Of a stretch of DNA of 64,000 nucleotides, positions 62,932 to 64,000 are shown piece by piece. Positions within the stretch are counted from its first letter, which is position 1, and every line of letters starts with the position of its first letter. Below the pieces are notes generated by a model. It made no database searches, was not told the origin of the DNA, and was given only the letters and a program-made list of their open reading frames with translations. The DNA lies in NCBI GenBank assembly GCA_030248195.1, contig JASAND010022166.1, positions 1 to 64,000 on the forward strand, read 5' to 3'. A program made the position numbers and the translations under genes. This DNA is from Trissonchulus latispiculum (taxonomy: Eukaryota; Nematoda; Enoplea; Enoplida; Ironidae).

Positions 62932-64000
62932 ATGCCTCTTGGTATAAGTTATGGTCTATTTTCCAGTCAGATGAAGACTGTTTCAAGTAACACAAGACTT
63001 GGATTTGATCCAGCGAAAGATGCATTTAATTAAGTTAAAAGTGTAAGTTAAAATGAACAAAATTCTTTAGTAAGAAATTCCAATTATTTGTAGCTAAGTA
63101 ATTTTATGTGGAAAACAAACAGGATCACGAATTCTCTGAAGAAAATAAAAGTATATATTTTCTGAACATGGCATAAACTTTCGTTTGGTTGAAAAAGAAA
63201 TTTGAAAAAATTAAAATTCATCAAAAGAAGCCAATTTTTTAAGTTTTGAAAGATCAGTAGATGCCACGAACTAGCCGTTTGGTGAAAAATCAGCCCATAT
63301 CCCAAACATATTGGATCTCGAATATAGGCTAATTTGGTCAAGAATTGCGATAGTTGTTCTAATTTTTCGTTTTTCAAAATCCTTTGATCTTTGCCGCATT
63401 GATTTGTCGCAACCAATGTAAACTAAAGTCTGACCAAAAAATGTAGGGAGTGAAATTGTTTTGTTTATACTGAACTACCGGTACATTTTTGCTGCAGCAA
63501 TGTATATATTTTCTGAACCATCATGGCATGAACTTTCTTTTGGTTGAAAACTTTTTTAAAATTAAAATTCATCAAACGAAGCCGATTTTTTAAGTTTTGA
63601 AAGATCAGTAGAAACCAGGAACTAGCCGTTCGGTGGAAAATTAGCCCATGTCCCAGACATATTGAATCCCAAATATCAGCTGATTTTGTCAAAAATTGCG
63701 ATAGTTATTCAATTTTTTCGATTTTCAAAATCCTGTGATCTTTGCCGCTTTTCCCTTCGATTGACCATCACTCGCGACTCACTCAATGCAAAAATTTTTA
63801 AATTGGATTTTCAGTACCGCTAACGTGTCAGCTTTCATGTGATATATGTGGTTTTTCAAAATTTGAAAATAGATTTTTTCGAAAAATACCACTTTTTGAC
63901 CCAAAATTTCGACAATGCGAATCCAGCAAAATGGGTAAAAATAACATTATCATAAAGTTTTATCTGAGCTGAATTCAACGATATAAAGTTTTTGTGGCTA
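62932..64000. repeat. Two diverged tandem copies of a ~310-bp sequence in unique DNA
   Basis: 63120-63420 and 63500-63770 are direct copies (TATATATTTTCTGAAC, ATGGCATGAACTTTC, TTAAGTTTTGAAAGATCAGT, AATTGCGATAGTT). Minus-strand frames across both encode similar peptides only because of the duplication. No gene is recognised. Confidence 0.75.

Noticed and set aside
63084..63692. Two similar minus-strand frames as a duplicated gene
   Set aside because: The similarity reflects a ~310-bp non-coding tandem duplication; frames break at different points.

Overview
The window is AT-rich, repeat-laden genomic DNA of an animal, probably an invertebrate. One conserved host gene is recognisable and it is split by GT-AG introns. 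Almost everything else is transposon-derived: a CR1/L2/Jockey-like LINE, several families of short non-autonomous DNA transposons with intact target-site duplications (TSDs), hairpin-ended Helitron-like repeats, foldbacks and tandem arrays. There is no bacterial gene structure, rRNA or CRISPR array. The species cannot be named from the sequence.

Layout. 1-4850 is a ~329-bp satellite array. 5975-27142 on the minus strand holds the first five exons (402 nt, 134 codons, phases all consistent) of RRS1, the ribosome-biogenesis regulatory protein; the C-terminal exons must lie left of the window or are unrecognised. RRS1 intron 2 (7650-25218, about 17.6 kb) is a nest of repeats. An outer inverted-repeat element (8802-21497) encloses an inner one (11055-16985, 302-bp arms), which encloses a LINE whose ORF1 joins a PHD-type zinc finger, a NADAR domain and two CCHC knuckles. 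Minisatellites, hairpin-ended repeats, a 1.2-kb palindrome and short DNA transposons fill the rest.

27.2-41.4 kb is a mosaic of non-autonomous DNA transposons. Many are hAT-like (8-bp TSDs) and share a GC-rich hairpin block. At 35520-38943 insertions are nested four levels deep, and each level can be delimited by its TSD. 41.4-43.1 kb is a dead minus-strand LINE carrying a tRNA-like insertion. 43.1-54.9 kb is a tandem duplication of a ~1.25-kb unit carrying an exon-like ~515-bp block of unknown identity, organised as a ~3.6-kb two-unit higher-order repeat. 55-64 kb has two candidate TATA promoters, a decayed gene possibly of DEDDh-exonuclease type, a possible terminal exon of an unknown gene and a series of abutting TTAA-flanked elements.

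Only RRS1 is a convincing host gene. The other protein-coding content is retrotransposon (ORF1 intact, ORF2 broken) or decayed.
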